NCBI GenBank assembly: GCA_026419785.1 | Contig: JAODTK010000111.1 | Location: 155,059-219,058 of the forward strand | Direction: 5' to 3' | Source of the DNA: Sclerodactyla briareus | Taxonomy: Eukaryota; Echinodermata; Holothuroidea; Dendrochirotida; Sclerodactylidae | DNA length: 64,000 nucleotides | Shown here: in pieces, positions 47,855 through 58,319 of the stretch | How positions within the stretch are numbered: position 1 is the stretch's first letter | Layout of the letters: each line of letters begins with the position of its first letter | Notes under the pieces: model-generated | Seen by the model: only the letters and a program-made list of their open reading frames with translations | Told to the model about the DNA's origin: nothing | Databases searched by the model: none | Translations under genes and position numbers: made by a program

Positions 47855-49657
47855 CCCATTTTTTCCTACCAACCAATAGGGTTCCTATATCTTGATAAAC
47901 ATACACACTAATTCAAGGGATTCAGACCTTTGGACCTATGGTGACCTCAAAAACAATAGGGTTCAGGAACTCATCATCAGGAACACACAACCAAGTGAGA
48001 GCTTCATCCATTCAGTGGGTCGAGTAAATCGTGTTCACAAGCCAAAATTGTAGCCAAATTCTTGACTTTTCACAATGTTCTATTTCTATTTTTGACCAAA
48101 ACACCCCCGCCCTATACCAAACAATGGGTCCTGTACTCCCCGTAAGAAAGCTATAAACATCAAATTTGACCCGATCAGACCAACCATTCTGGACTTATTG
48201 TGTTCACAGGCCTTTTCTGACCTCCTGGTGACCGCAGATGACCTCTACCTGACCCTAAAACATAGGGGTCATGTACACATCATGGGGAACACACATACCA
48301 AGTACTGAGCTTCATCATCCAGTAGTATCGAGTTATCGTGTTCACAATCCAAAATTAGCCCAAAATTATGACTCTCACAAAATTTCTATTTGACCAAAAT
48401 TCACCCCGACCTAATTAAACCAGAAAAACAAAGGAGTTCCTGTAACCCCCCGGGAGGAAAGTAACAACAAATTTGAACCCGATCAGACCACACCATGCTT
48501 GATTATCGTGTTTCACTAGGTTTCAGACTTTGACCCCTTGTGGTGACCTCAGGATGACCTCTGACCTGCCCATAAAAACAATAGGGTTCACTACACATGG
48601 GACACCTATCACCAAAAGTTGAGGCTTCATTCCATCTAGGTGGGGTTTCGAGTTATCGTGTTCCACAAGCAAAAATTGGCCAAATTGTTGACTTTTCACA
48701 AATTTTCCAGTTTTTGACAAAAATTCACCAATGACCTTACCAAAAACAGAAGGGTTCTGTACTCCCGTAAGAAAGCTCCCACACCAAATGTGAACCGAAA
48801 TCAGATCCCAACCATTCTGGACGTATCGTGTTCACAGATTTCAGACGTTGACCTCTGGTGGACATCAGCTGACTTGACCTGACCCTAAAACAATAGGGTC
48901 CAAACACATCATTGGGGGAACCCACCACATACCAAGTATTGAGCTTCATTCAATCTCAGGGAGTCGAGTTATCGTGTCCCCAAGCCCCCCCCAAAAATTG
49001 CCAAATTATTGAACTTTTCACAAATTTCTATTTGGACCAAATCACCCCGACCTATACCAAAAAACATGGGTTCCGTACCTCCCCATAAGAAACTACACAC
49101 CAAATTTGAACCCGATCAGACCAACCCATTTCTTGACTTATCGTTGTTCACCAAGGTTCTCAGACCCTTGACCTCTGGTGACCCTCTGACCTGACCAAAA
49201 ACAATAGGGTTCATTATACACATCATGGGGACACACATACCAAGTATGGCTTCATTCATCCAGGTGGTGGTCGAGTTATCGTGTTCACAAGCCAAATTGG
49301 CCAAATTATTGATTTTCCACAAATTTTCTATTGACAAAATGCAACCACCGACCAATACTAAAAACAATAGGGTTCCTGTCTTCCCCATAAGAAAGCTACA
49401 CACCAAATTTGAACCCGTCCCACCAACCTTTAGACTTATCATGTTCACAAGGTTTTCAGACTGACCGCTGGGACCTCAGATGACCTCTGACGTGAACCCA
49501 AAACAATAGGGTTTATGTACGCACATGGGAAAACATACACCAGTAGGAGCTTCATCATCCAGTGTGGTCAGGATTATTTTGTTCACAAGCCAGGCGTCAC
49601 ACACATACACACACTGGCATGACTGCATAGATTCCTGACTCGTCACGGAATAAAACA
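47721..49657 (+). mobile_element. Complete satellite-filled TIR element (copy D)
   Basis: The left end TTAGTGAGTCCTTTGGACTC (47721) is followed by TGGAGATTGTACAGCTCA, a 36-base T run (47819-47854), then CCAACCAATAGGGTTCC and five to six monomers of the 313-bp satellite. The right-end module is GGCGTCACACACATACAC, GCATGACTGCATAGATTCC and CGTCACGGAATAAAACA (ends 49657). The left end in copy E (TAGTGATTCCTTGAC) and the reverse complement of the right end (TAGTTTATTCCTTGAC) are nearly identical, giving short terminal inverted repeats. No coding capacity, so any movement would need an enzyme supplied elsewhere. It lies inside the transglutaminase intron between 46973 and 50116. Confidence 0.75.
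47819..47854 (+). repeat. 36-base poly-T tract in copy D
   Basis: It occupies the place where other copies read AAATTTCTCCCAATTTTTCC, so it looks like an expansion of the T-rich left-end segment. Confidence 0.95.
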
Positions 49658-49796
49658 AGACAAAATATATAAGGTATTAAGCCAGGCAATGCCAGACCCC
49701 TTTTAATAGTTTGGTGTTACCTAACGAGTGCAATCATGGGAGTATCTAACGGAGCCATTCCCCTTTCGCCATCTGTACCTATCAGATAGTCCACTT

Positions 49797-49880
49797 AATA
49801 ATAATAATAATAATAACTAAGTCTATATAGCGCAAACTCCAACAAAAGAGTTGTTCAATGCGGTTTACGGGGGGTTGTGC
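49797..49880 (+). repeat. (ATA)n microsatellite with TATATAGCGC motif
   Basis: AATAATAATAATAATAATAA is followed by GTCTATATAGCGC and, 25 bases on, CAATGCGGTTTACGG. This pairing of a TATAGCGC word with a nearby GCGNTTTAC word after an AT-rich trinucleotide run is a pattern I associate with short interspersed repeats in invertebrate genomes. Family not identified. Confidence 0.4.
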
Positions 49881-49990
49881 TTGATTGCTGATGAGGCAGT
49901 GAAAAATTGAGGACTGGGAAAAGAAAAAAGAAAAGTTTAGTTTACCTTCTTCATATGAAATTTTATAATCGAATGCCTAAACTACTATCA

Positions 49991-50008
49991 CCCCCCCCCC
50001 CCCCCCCC
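49991..50008 (+). repeat. 18-base poly-C tract
   Basis: Uninterrupted C run followed by T6 in a transglutaminase intron. Confidence 0.95.
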
Positions 50009-50115
50009 TTTTTTGTAAGGAGGAATGCCGGTGAAAACGTGTAGATTAACACTACTCAGGAGTCCTATTAGTGTGTCTAACATTCTGTGACACCAGCCTA
50101 CAGCCGTGGGTTTAC

Positions 50116-50240
50116 CTTCTACGGTTGTCATACACCTTCAGTAGACCTTCTCTGCATTGACCTCGGCAAAAGCAAACTTGGTATCATAGTTCAGGTATAC
50201 ATGGCCCTGTTTGATAGCAGTGACAGAGGCTGGACCCATC
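50116..50240 (-). CDS. Transglutaminase core exon (GPASV..FAEVNAE)
   Basis: The exon lies between the acceptor GTTCTTTCAG and the donor AGAAG|GTAAAC (125 bases). It encodes [20 protein letters not shown] then [13 protein letters not shown], the segment following the catalytic His exon (family: GPASVxAIKxGxVxxxYDxxFxFAEVNADxVxW). After KVY the sequence is TGA where the family has Trp (TGG); with one base restored it would continue KVYDNRR to the donor. The apparent stop is therefore a one-base deletion, either a real inactivating mutation or a read error. Splice sites are intact. Confidence 0.85.
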
Positions 50241-50249
50241 CTGAAAGAA

Positions 50250-52370
50250 CCTGAAAACAGAAGAGAGGTGCAGGTGATTTGATAATGAACCTCATTGCAT
50301 CAAAACCTAAATCTATGTCCTAATCATATGTATAAACAGCATCACGAAATGCATCATGTTTCAGGGGGCTTGCAATGTGATTCTCTGATTTGTTATAACA
50401 AGAAATATGATGCATATCGAACAAAAACGCCCCCACAGAGGCTGGGCAAGGTGCATTTAACTCTCCAATAACCTTGGAGCACACAAACCCTGTCTATACA
50501 TGTTTTGATGCCAATCAGTTATGGAGAAGTTTGGAAGAAGCCTGCAAGGAATCGTCAACTGTATGGGCCTTAAAAGATCTTTTACAACACTGTTTAGGCT
50601 ATCCCATATATGCTATACACCTGTGTACAAAAAAATGGAGGTTTGTTTTGACACAGCCTCTACAAAGGAAACCCAGGATGTTTATGAACAAATGTGAAAA
50701 TAGAAACAAAAACAAAGTATGCAAAAGGCTCCTCCATTTAAGATGAAGTCATTTGGTACTCAAACGTGTTTGTTATTATGACCTTGCAACAAAAAGTGGT
50801 TGCACCGTTGCAATGAATGCTGGATGAAGAAAAAAACTGAGGATACATTATTCAGGGGAGAGGACAGGATAGATACAGTGAAAGGAGCATTCAGCCTTGC
50901 AGAGGGAAGAACCTGGGGAGGGTTTGCAGGTAGGAGGAAGGGAAGAGAAATTCAGGTTCAACTGCTAACAATTTGCAGTTATACTGCCACTGGTAAATGC
51001 TACACAAAATTGGTGATTGCTATGCATAACCAATTTGTGTAGCTTTTTTGGCTATGCTAAAAGTTGTACCTTGAATTGGGATCGGGAGAATTGGGTATGG
51101 TATGAAAACGGAAAGTATCACAAATTAAAAGGATATGCCAAAGTAGTCAACTATGTATCATTACAGTCAGTAATATTAGGACGTGGACTTGACATCACGT
51201 GGAAATTGATACACTGCCATTCCCCAATTTTTTTTCTTCTTCCTCACTAGATTTGATAACATTCACTATTGTGTTGAATACTACCATTCTTTCCTTCCCC
51301 CCAACGAATCATTTTCAAACTATTTTCGTAATGGGAAAAACATAACATGTGCAATAATCATTCCCGAAATCGTCAAGTTGGCACAATTGGAACATTCACA
51401 ACAACAACACACATTTTGCTACCATACAACTCTTGGCAAGCTCTGGTGTTCTTCACAAGTTCACAATGCACATACCTCAGTGAAATAACTGACAATCCAA
51501 CACACATTTTGTTGAAACTTCAGGAACACAAATTTTGTTCAGAAACGAAACCTATATGAATACACTTTTTCTGGGATTTCTGGGCTTTGTTTTGGGGTAT
51601 GTCACTTGTATTAGAACATTCGACTGAACCACACATATCCCCAGGCCCTCAGAAAAGTTCCTGATTCACTATCTGGGCCCCCGGAAGGTGTTTTTGGGAA
51701 TACACCCCTGTCCTCGATATAATCTGAGCTAATTGAAAGGATGATTGATAGGCAGTTCAAACACGAGCTCATTATAAATCAGAGTTCTCCATGGTCAACT
51801 TCTGTCCCCAATCCCCATGCTTTAAAAGGATGTGGATCAATAGCAAGAGCCAGCATGGCACAGGATCAAAATAAAAGGGGTCCAAATTCTGTCTTCTTGA
51901 AAATGTTTGTGAAAAGAAACTCTGAATGTGACTTATAGCTTACTTGACAAATGGGAGTCACACTGACACAAGTCATACGGAAGTTACTACTTATTGGTCC
52001 ATTGGGAAGCATATAATTTGATAGTATTGCCCTGAAAGCAGATTTTTTTTTACCTGGGTGGTACATTCACTTGTCTGAGGGCTTGATTCAATCATTTGGA
52101 AATAACCACTGGGTGGAACACGTTAACTTCATAGGGCGCCCCATAAGGGTTGGGATAGTAGATAAGGCCCCCTCCCCCCCTTCATCTCCACCCCCACATG
52201 TAAGATTACACCAAATACCTTGCATTTCAACGTGTCAGCAAGCACAAATAAAAATAAGGCTAAATTAATCCAGAAGTCCTTGTCTTTCTGAAACAGATAT
52301 TAGTCTAAACAGTATGGTTCAGAGTAGGTTTGTGCAACAGATTGAAAAATATTGTCATGGGAGCACCTCA
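50250..52370. other. Transglutaminase intron
   Basis: No exon or recognisable transposon found. Short ORFs here have no family features. A small exon bridging the DATPQE-like end and the RMGPAS start would be expected but was not seen. Confidence 0.4.
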
Positions 52371-52371
52371 C

Positions 52372-52471
52372 TCGACTTGTTTCTGTGTAGTGCCTTCAAC
52401 AGCTTGCCAGCCCCCATAGCCATCAGGGAGGTCAGGACGAGACATCCAGGGCAAGTTCCAGAATGATAGTC
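52372..52471 (-). CDS. Transglutaminase catalytic-His exon
   Basis: The acceptor CTTCCCCACAG and donor CGA|GTGAGG enclose 100 bases. The core reads [20 protein letters not shown] then TQKQVE, the family motif WMxRPDLPxGYxGWQxxDxTPQE. At the 5' end the bases GACTATCATTCTGGAAC can be aligned with the catalytic His motif (NYHVWN) if single bases are missing; in one frame D-Y-H is visible and in the other FWN. The catalytic Asp/His geometry cannot be verified because of these slips. It joins the upstream exon (ends GTC TG|) in phase if one A is restored. Splice signals are clean. Confidence 0.85.
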
Positions 52472-53059
52472 CTGTGGGGAAGAGCGAAAAGGCAAGCAGG
52501 TGGGTGAAAAGATTAGTCCAGCGCAGGTCCATTCATATATGACTGCATCAATTGGCCCAACGGTGAAGCGAGACATAAACGGGTAATATACCTTCTGGCG
52601 TTAGTACGCAGTGAAATCACGGGAAGGCAAATGCTATCAAAATATCCTATGCAAATACACAAATTTCCCCCCCCCCACCCCTCCTTTGGCAGAAGAAATC
52701 AGGACACTCCAAACCATCCGGGTTCGAATTCCAGCAGTCAACCAGACGTTTTTCCCTAGGGGCTGTACTTGACAGTGCGAGAAGCGGGTCTGGTCACCTT
52801 CTGTTTTCTGTTGTAATGCAGTGGACCTTCGGGGATTTGCAAAGAAGTCTTGTCGTTGGTGGGAGGGTTCACTTTGAAGATTATCGCGGTGCTCAATCAC
52901 GATCAATACCGCCAGGGTCCCTTGATGCGCCTCACTGGCTTCCCGGACCCGTAGAATTTGAATATCAAATTAAATCCATGAAGCATTCTGCAAAGTTATA
53001 AAGGTATGTTTTTTTGCTGTACTCTGAAACCTTTCGATGACAATAGCCCTCTTTATCGG

Positions 53060-53130
53060 CATGTGGGACGACCGTTTTCACAAGTGTCTAGACTTTGACC
53101 TCAGATGGCCTTTGACCTGACCACAATACA
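53060..53130 (+). repeat. Fragment of the satellite family
   Basis: TTTTCACAAGTGTCTAGACT, TTTGACCTCAGATGGCCTTTGACCTGACC-like sequence and ACAATACAATCGG correspond to half A of the monomer. It is an isolated old copy next to the 60-bp array. Confidence 0.55.
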
Positions 53131-53394
53131 ATCGGTAATGTGAAACTCAATATTAGATAAACCCAAATACAACCTATACCCACTAGCATTATCCATTTAT
53201 GATAGACAGTTCTGTTTCAATTTTACTCTGATTTAACTGACAGTGTCTGCTACAGGTTCTTTGTTGACACTGGATGGCACTCTATTTCCCAGTGCTCAGC
53301 AGAGCAGCATGAACAATGGTCTATGGTCCTCGGATTCAGATGCTCATCTTCATTGACTACATGGCAACCTCTTTTATGCAAACTTTTCGTCCTT

Positions 53395-55095
53395 CTACTG
53401 ACTGGAGTACTCACCAGACAAAATTATCGTTATGTCAGACATTGGAATGTTGTTCTACCGACTGGGAGTACCAAACCAGAGTACAGACACTTCGTTGTTC
53501 ATGTCGGCTATTGGCATGTGGGCTAATGACTGGAGTACTCCCAGACACATCATTGTTCATGCAGCTATCGGCATGTGTTCTACGACTGGAGAGTACTCAC
53601 CAGCCACGTATCCATTGTCATTCAGCGATTGGCCATGGTGTTTACTGACCTGTAGTACTCACTAGTGGTATATTCATGAAGGTCAGCTATCTGTATGTGT
53701 TCAACTGACTGGAGTACTCACAAGATGCTATCATCATTCATCAGCTATCTGTATGTGTTCAACTGACTGGAGTACTCCCCAGATTGCTATTGGCTTATGT
53801 TCTACTGACGGAGTAACTCACCAGACACTATCATCAATCAGGTCAGATATCAGCATGTGTTCAACTGATGAGTACTCACCAGAGCGATCATCGTTATGTC
53901 AGATATCAGCTGTGTTCAACTGACTGGAGTACTCACCAGACACCATCATCGTTCATATCATCTATTGCTGGTTCTACTGACGGAGTACTCACCAGACACT
54001 ATCATCGTTCATGTCAGCTATTACGCATGTGTTCTACTGACTGGAGTAATCCTCACCAGACATATCATCGTTCAGTCAGCTATTAGCATGTTTTATACTG
54101 ACTGGAGTACTCTCCAGACGCTATCATCGTTCATGTCAGCATCGGCATGTGTTATACGAATGGAGTAATCACAAGACGCTATATCATTCAGTCAGCTATC
54201 CGATGTGTTCAACGACTGGAGTACTACCAGCCGAGATCATCGTTCAGCAGCTATAAAGCACGTGTTATACTGACTGGAGTACACCAGACACTTCATCAAT
54301 CATGTCAGCTATTAGCTATGTGTCTACTGGATGGAGTACTCACCAGACACTATCAACGTTCATGTCAGCTATTACAGCATGTTTTCTACTGACTGGAGTA
54401 CTCTCCAGACGCTATCATCGTTCATGTCGTATCGGCATGGTTACACTGACTTGGAGTATTAACAGATCGCTATATCGTCATTGTCAGCTATCGGCCATGT
54501 GTTCTACTGACTGGAAGTACTCACCAGACGCTATCCATTCATGTCAGCTATCGGCATGTGTTCCACTGACGCGAGTACTTACCAGACGCTATCACGTTCA
54601 GCAGCTATCTGCATGTGTTGCAACGACTGGAGGACTCACCAGACGACTATCATCATTCATGTCAGCTATCTGTATGTGTTCAACTGACTGGAGTACTCAC
54701 AAGACGTATCATCGTTAAGTCAGCTATCGGCATTTTCTACTGACTGGAGTACTCACCAGACACTATCATCGTTCATTTCAGCTATTTGCATGTGTTCCAC
54801 TGACTGGGGTACTCACCAGACACGATACGTTCAGGTCGGCTCTCGGATGTGTTCTACTGACTCGGTACTACAAGACGCTATCATCGTACATGTCAGCTAT
54901 CTGTATGTGTTCAACTGACTGGAGTACTCACCAGACGCTATCATCGTTCATGATAGCTATCTGTATGTGTTCAACTGACTGGAGTACTCACAAGAGCTAT
55001 CAATCGTCATGTCGGCTATCGGCATGTGTTCGACTGGACTGGAGTACTCACCAGACACTATCAACGTTCATGTCAGCTATTGGCATGTTTTCTTC
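53395..55095 (-). repeat. 60-bp minisatellite made of duplicated exon/5' splice-site units
   Basis: About 28 head-to-tail copies of a 60-bp unit, with many one-base indels. Plus-strand landmarks are GACTGGAGTACTCACCAGAC, GCTATCATCGTTCATGTCAG and CTATCGGCATGTGTTCTACT. On the minus strand each unit reads AACACATGCCGATAGCTGAC, ATGAACGATGATAGCGTCTG|GTGAGTACTCCAGTC. This equals the last ~44 bases of the transglutaminase exon at 55052-55190 (codons for HMPIADMNVDSVW) plus its GTGAGT donor and ~16 intron bases. The authentic exon end is the first unit in the transcribed direction. In the coding frame each unit places TGA directly after the Trp codon, across the donor. Confidence 0.9.
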
Positions 55096-55190
55096 ATCAC
55101 AGTGGTAGTCCAGAGTGAGGTTCCCATCCGTGTCGTGCGCAGATTCAAAGTTTGTAAGGTGCCTCGACGGGATCCCCAATGCTCGCATCA
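55052..55190 (-). CDS. Transglutaminase core exon (RALGIPSR..SAHDTDGN)
   Basis: A clean 139-base exon between the acceptor TTTCTTGTAACAG and the donor GTCTG|GTGAGT. It encodes MRALGIPSRHLTNFESAHDT then DGNLTLDYHCDEENMPIADM and NVDSVW. The family consensus is TVMRALGIPSRxVTNFxSAHDTDxNLTxDxxxDxxxxPxxxxxxDSIWNFHVW, located between the catalytic Cys and His, and includes the conserved calcium-site HDTD region. No frameshift occurs here, unlike the flanking exons. In phase, the upstream exon supplies the first base of the first codon (C|TG, Leu). The 3' end is the seed of the 60-bp array that fills the adjacent intron. Confidence 0.92.
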
Positions 55191-55194
55191 CTGT

Positions 55195-56370
55195 TACAAG
55201 AAATTGCAAAACATTTCGGGGGTTTATATCACCAGATTTCACAGTGCAGTCGAAATCTTGTATAGGTGATATAAACGGTTATGACGGTTCAAGGTAAGTT
55301 CAGGGGGTGGAGCAATGCACCATGGTGAAGAATGGAGAACTGCATCGTAGATCCAAACCCCATTTCAATACGATGTCTATGTGGATAATTGACCTTCAAA
55401 GTTGGGCCATTAAGCAGAGAATGGGAAGAATTTCACAATCGCACAATACACGCATGACGCCACAATGGACAACACAGGAACTTATGTCATGGAGTCATTG
55501 GTTTTTGTTGAATAAGTCAACAATTATCAGAAGTTCTGTTGTCTTTCTCTCGTCAACGTAACCCTCCACACCTACCAAGCCACCAAAGCATCCTCCATCT
55601 CCCTAGACTGAATGCTTTTCTGTGTGAAATTAATGTTTGGAATTTCATAGGAACAAGAATGTTTGTAAGGTTAGTATATTGCATGAGGGATGCCTTTCAC
55701 CATATGTACAATCACATGCTTCCAATACCCACCCAACATTTCAAATACTATAACTCTGTAAACGGCAAGTCGTTAAGAACTTCTGTTTTGGACTGTCACA
55801 TTCATTTTTATCGCAGCAATATGTCATCCACTGTGAATCATCCTGTAGTTTCCTTCAAATGGCAATGATCATGTAACAACTGGCACAGGTGAAAAGGTAC
55901 ATCTCAAAACCACACACACCCCCCAAATGGAGAGGTTCTGGTAATTTGGCCTTTGTCAAGTTATTTCCAAGTCCACCTTGGCGAAATCTATATTCAAGGG
56001 GACACAGTCGAGGCCCCAAAAGACTACACAGTGAGTAGATGCTGAAAACTGGTAGTCACTGAGTGAGATTATCCTCAATACTTGTAATGAATTTGTAGAT
56101 CTTAAGTCAGATCCTATTTTTAGTTTTCAACAAAGTAAATGTTTTACATTGCCTCTCTAGTCCAGGCAACCCCGATGTCTTGTTGCAAATTTCCTAAGCC
56201 ATTTCATCTTTCGGCAAAGTCCTTCTATGGGTGTTTTAGCGCAATGAGTAATTAATTACCAGTTTAAGTACCGAACCTAATGGCATATTTTACATAACTT
56301 TAACTCTGATATTAATATCAGATTGGGCTCGCCACAAACATGAAATCATTGAAAAGGGATACATGAGAAA
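55195..56370. other. Transglutaminase intron
   Basis: Mostly non-coding. The stretch 55320-55395 resembles 24838-24930. At 55960-56030 the plus strand is open for VHLGEIYIQGDTVEAPKDYT followed by GTGAGT, which looks exon-like, but I recognise no family and found no partner exon. Confidence 0.35.
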
Positions 56371-56374
56371 CTAC

Positions 56375-56563
56375 GAGTAGTGAAGACGCAACCGAACACC
56401 CAGCCCTGCCGCACGTCCATCCTTGACTGGCTTGACTGGCTTCCCCTGACTCCATGTACTCTTTAAGAATGGCATGGACCCTGTCCAGTCGGGTAGGTCC
56501 TCCATCAGAGAAAGCCATCCGTCTCAATTACCATAGAGCAAACGCATCATGTCACGCTGTACT
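56375..56563 (-). CDS. Transglutaminase catalytic-Cys exon (disrupted)
   Basis: The acceptor CCTCTTCCCAG and the weak donor CTC|GTAGTT bound about 189 bases. Recognisable pieces, in several frames, are LLYGN(stop)DG (family VLxGNWxG), FSDGGPT, WTGSM, AILKEYMESG, KPVK (written twice through a 9-10 base duplication) and WVFGCVFTT. The family order is G.W.G.Y.DG..P..WTGS.AIL.EY...G.PV.YGQCWVFxGVxTT, so homology is certain. The YGQC codons are garbled: read back from WVF the Cys codon position is GGC (Gly), while an alternative alignment keeps TGC with an 8-base insertion. At least four frame changes and a Trp-to-stop (TGA) are present. Confidence 0.8.
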
Positions 56564-56879
56564 CTGGGAAGAGGAAGGTTTCATGCGTGCAGATATAGTA
56601 AAATATAATTTCCTACAGTCAACCAATACCAAAAGTCACAAAAAAAAGAAAAAGATTTCAGGAGTGACCACAACCGGAACCAAAAGGCATAGTGCATCCT
56701 TGACTCATTTTCTGATAACTTCATACATCCAGCAGTCTGGACAAAGAATGAGTGGGAAATTGTATTTGTGCATTTTGGGCACCATTCATTTACACTCACA
56801 GATATTCCTATTTTCCCAGCAAATATGGCACAAGTTGACAAACAACAGTTCCTGTGTGTTGATGATCAGACCAAGCATC

Positions 56880-57290
56880 TTGAACATACTGAGATTTTTC
56901 ACCTCTACTGACCACACTGACCTTTGACCTGAAACCGAATTAATCTGGGTGGGATGGGTCGTAATGTTGACAAGTTTATAATTACCCAGTATCAATTTTC
57001 ACGAATTCCTCTTTTTTTTTTATAGAATTAATCCCCTACCTATACCAAAACAACAGAGCTCTATAAGGAAGCTAACCCTACATTTCAAACTGGACCAGAC
57101 TAAGAATTAAGGACTTAATCAGTTACAAGGATTATCAGATATTTGACCTCTGTTGGCCTCAGATGACTTTGACCAAACTCCAAAACAATAAAATTCAAGA
57201 CTCATGGTAGGAAATGTTTCATACCATGTATAAGCTTGATCCATCCAGGTGGGGTCAGCATTATTGTGTTAACAAGTTAGACACCACACA
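56880..57290 (+). mobile_element. Diverged satellite-element fragment
   Basis: In order: TGACCTTTGACCTGA (56920s), a half-B-like block (CACGAATTCCTC, CCTATACCAAAACAACAG, AAGGAAGCTA), then half A (TTTGACCTCTGTTGGCCTC, CCAAAACAATAAAATTC, ATACCATGTATAAGCTTGAT, CCATCCAGGTGGGGTCAG) and ATTGTGTTAACAAG plus ACACCACACACAGG at the end. About one monomer plus right-end remnant, older than the long arrays. Confidence 0.6.
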
Positions 57291-57499
57291 CAGGAACCTG
57301 GTTGAGTAACTGTTAAATGTACCTTTGAGAACACATTATACACCACATCTCGGCATAGAATGAATTTAATTTTGGTTTGTTTTTTTCCCATTTAAATTGT
57401 ACCGAAGGGCAATGTATAAGAATGAAATTCCTGACAGATATGACTTGGTAGGCAAAGTTTGTGGAATGAACAAAACAGTTCCCCCTGGCTGCAGTCACA

Positions 57500-57810
57500 T
57501 CCCAAATTGAATACTTTTCCTGAATCACTGCGGACCGCACTCTTACAATGTAAGAGAGGGATCTAACGATGTGCGAGCATTCGTATCCCCATTTCCCCAA
57601 AAGGAAAGAGAGATTTCCAATTCCCAATTGAAATCATTTTTTCCCCCCAAATCACTAAGGATCATTCTTCCAATGCAGAGAACAAATCTGACGATATATT
57701 GCCATCACATCCTCGTTTCCACAGAAGAAGAGATTCACAATGATTTCTGTTTTCCCTGAATCACTAAGAACGGCATTCTTACAATGAAGAAGGGATCTGA
57801 CGGAGGGACC
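57500..57810 (+). repeat. Three tandem copies of a CCTGAATCACT repeat
   Basis: Units start near 57517, 57640 and 57752 and share TTTTCCCTGAATCACTAAG, GGCATTCTTACAATG and AGAGGGATCTGACG, with CCCCAAAAGGAAAGAGAGAT between. A single related copy is at 60890-60985 (TTTTTTTCCCCTGAATCACT, GCAGAGAGGGAG), so this is a dispersed, sometimes tandem family. Confidence 0.65.
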
Positions 57811-58099
57811 GAAATAGGGATCATAGTCCAGGGGTTACTTTCAAAAGAAAGAGCCTTTCGTTTGTGGAATCTGGCATGGGACTATGCTAGGGTTATTTTG
57901 GGCAGTACCAGGGGCCTCTGATCAAATTCCTCAAACCTCTTCATCGAGAGGATCAGGGGTTCAACAATGAGGACTGCACATCAGAGGGCTAACAAACCTA
58001 GCTTACATGCATTCTACATACACTGGAGTGTCTGTCTGCTAAAACATTGAAAAATTGCTTGCTGTCGGTAATGAGTTGGCCTACCTACATTGAGACCAA

Positions 58100-58315
58100 G
58101 TGAAGACCCCGGGGCTATTTGCCCTCAAAAAATCGTCCCGTTCATACAATTTCATTAGGACTGGGCAAGACCGGTCGGTTTCCCCGATTGCTAACCGAGT
58201 CAACGCGTTTTTTTTTTTCGTTTTGACCGAGCCTTTCAACAGAGGTATTTTTCGCCAAGGGGGGGACGTACTGCTCCGGACCCCAACCGGTCCAGCCCTA
58301 AGCGAGTGTTAACCT
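58100..58315. repeat. ACCGG/ACCGAG-rich dispersed repeat
   Basis: GACCGGTCGGTTTCCCCGAT, GCTAACCGAGTC, a T run, GTTTTGACCGAGC and CCAACCGGTCCAGCCCTAAG. It shares TTTTTGACCGAG and AACCGGTC words with 60670-60870, so both are members of one family. No function seen. Confidence 0.4.
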
Positions 58316-58319
58316 CAGG

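Noticed and set aside
53316..54718. Plus-strand ORFs with a 20-residue repeat (MSAIGMCSTDWSTHQTLSSF type), suggesting a repetitive secreted protein
   Set aside because: They are the antisense reading of the 60-bp array. The unit length of 60 keeps a frame open by accident, and frequent indels break it. The minus strand matches a transglutaminase exon.
53395..55095. CRISPR-like array
   Set aside because: The repeats are head-to-tail without variable spacers, in an animal intron, and derive from an exon boundary.
56454..56927. A 157-codon plus-strand ORF as a gene
   Set aside because: Its first part is antisense to the transglutaminase catalytic exon and the rest is repeat-derived. No domain is recognised.
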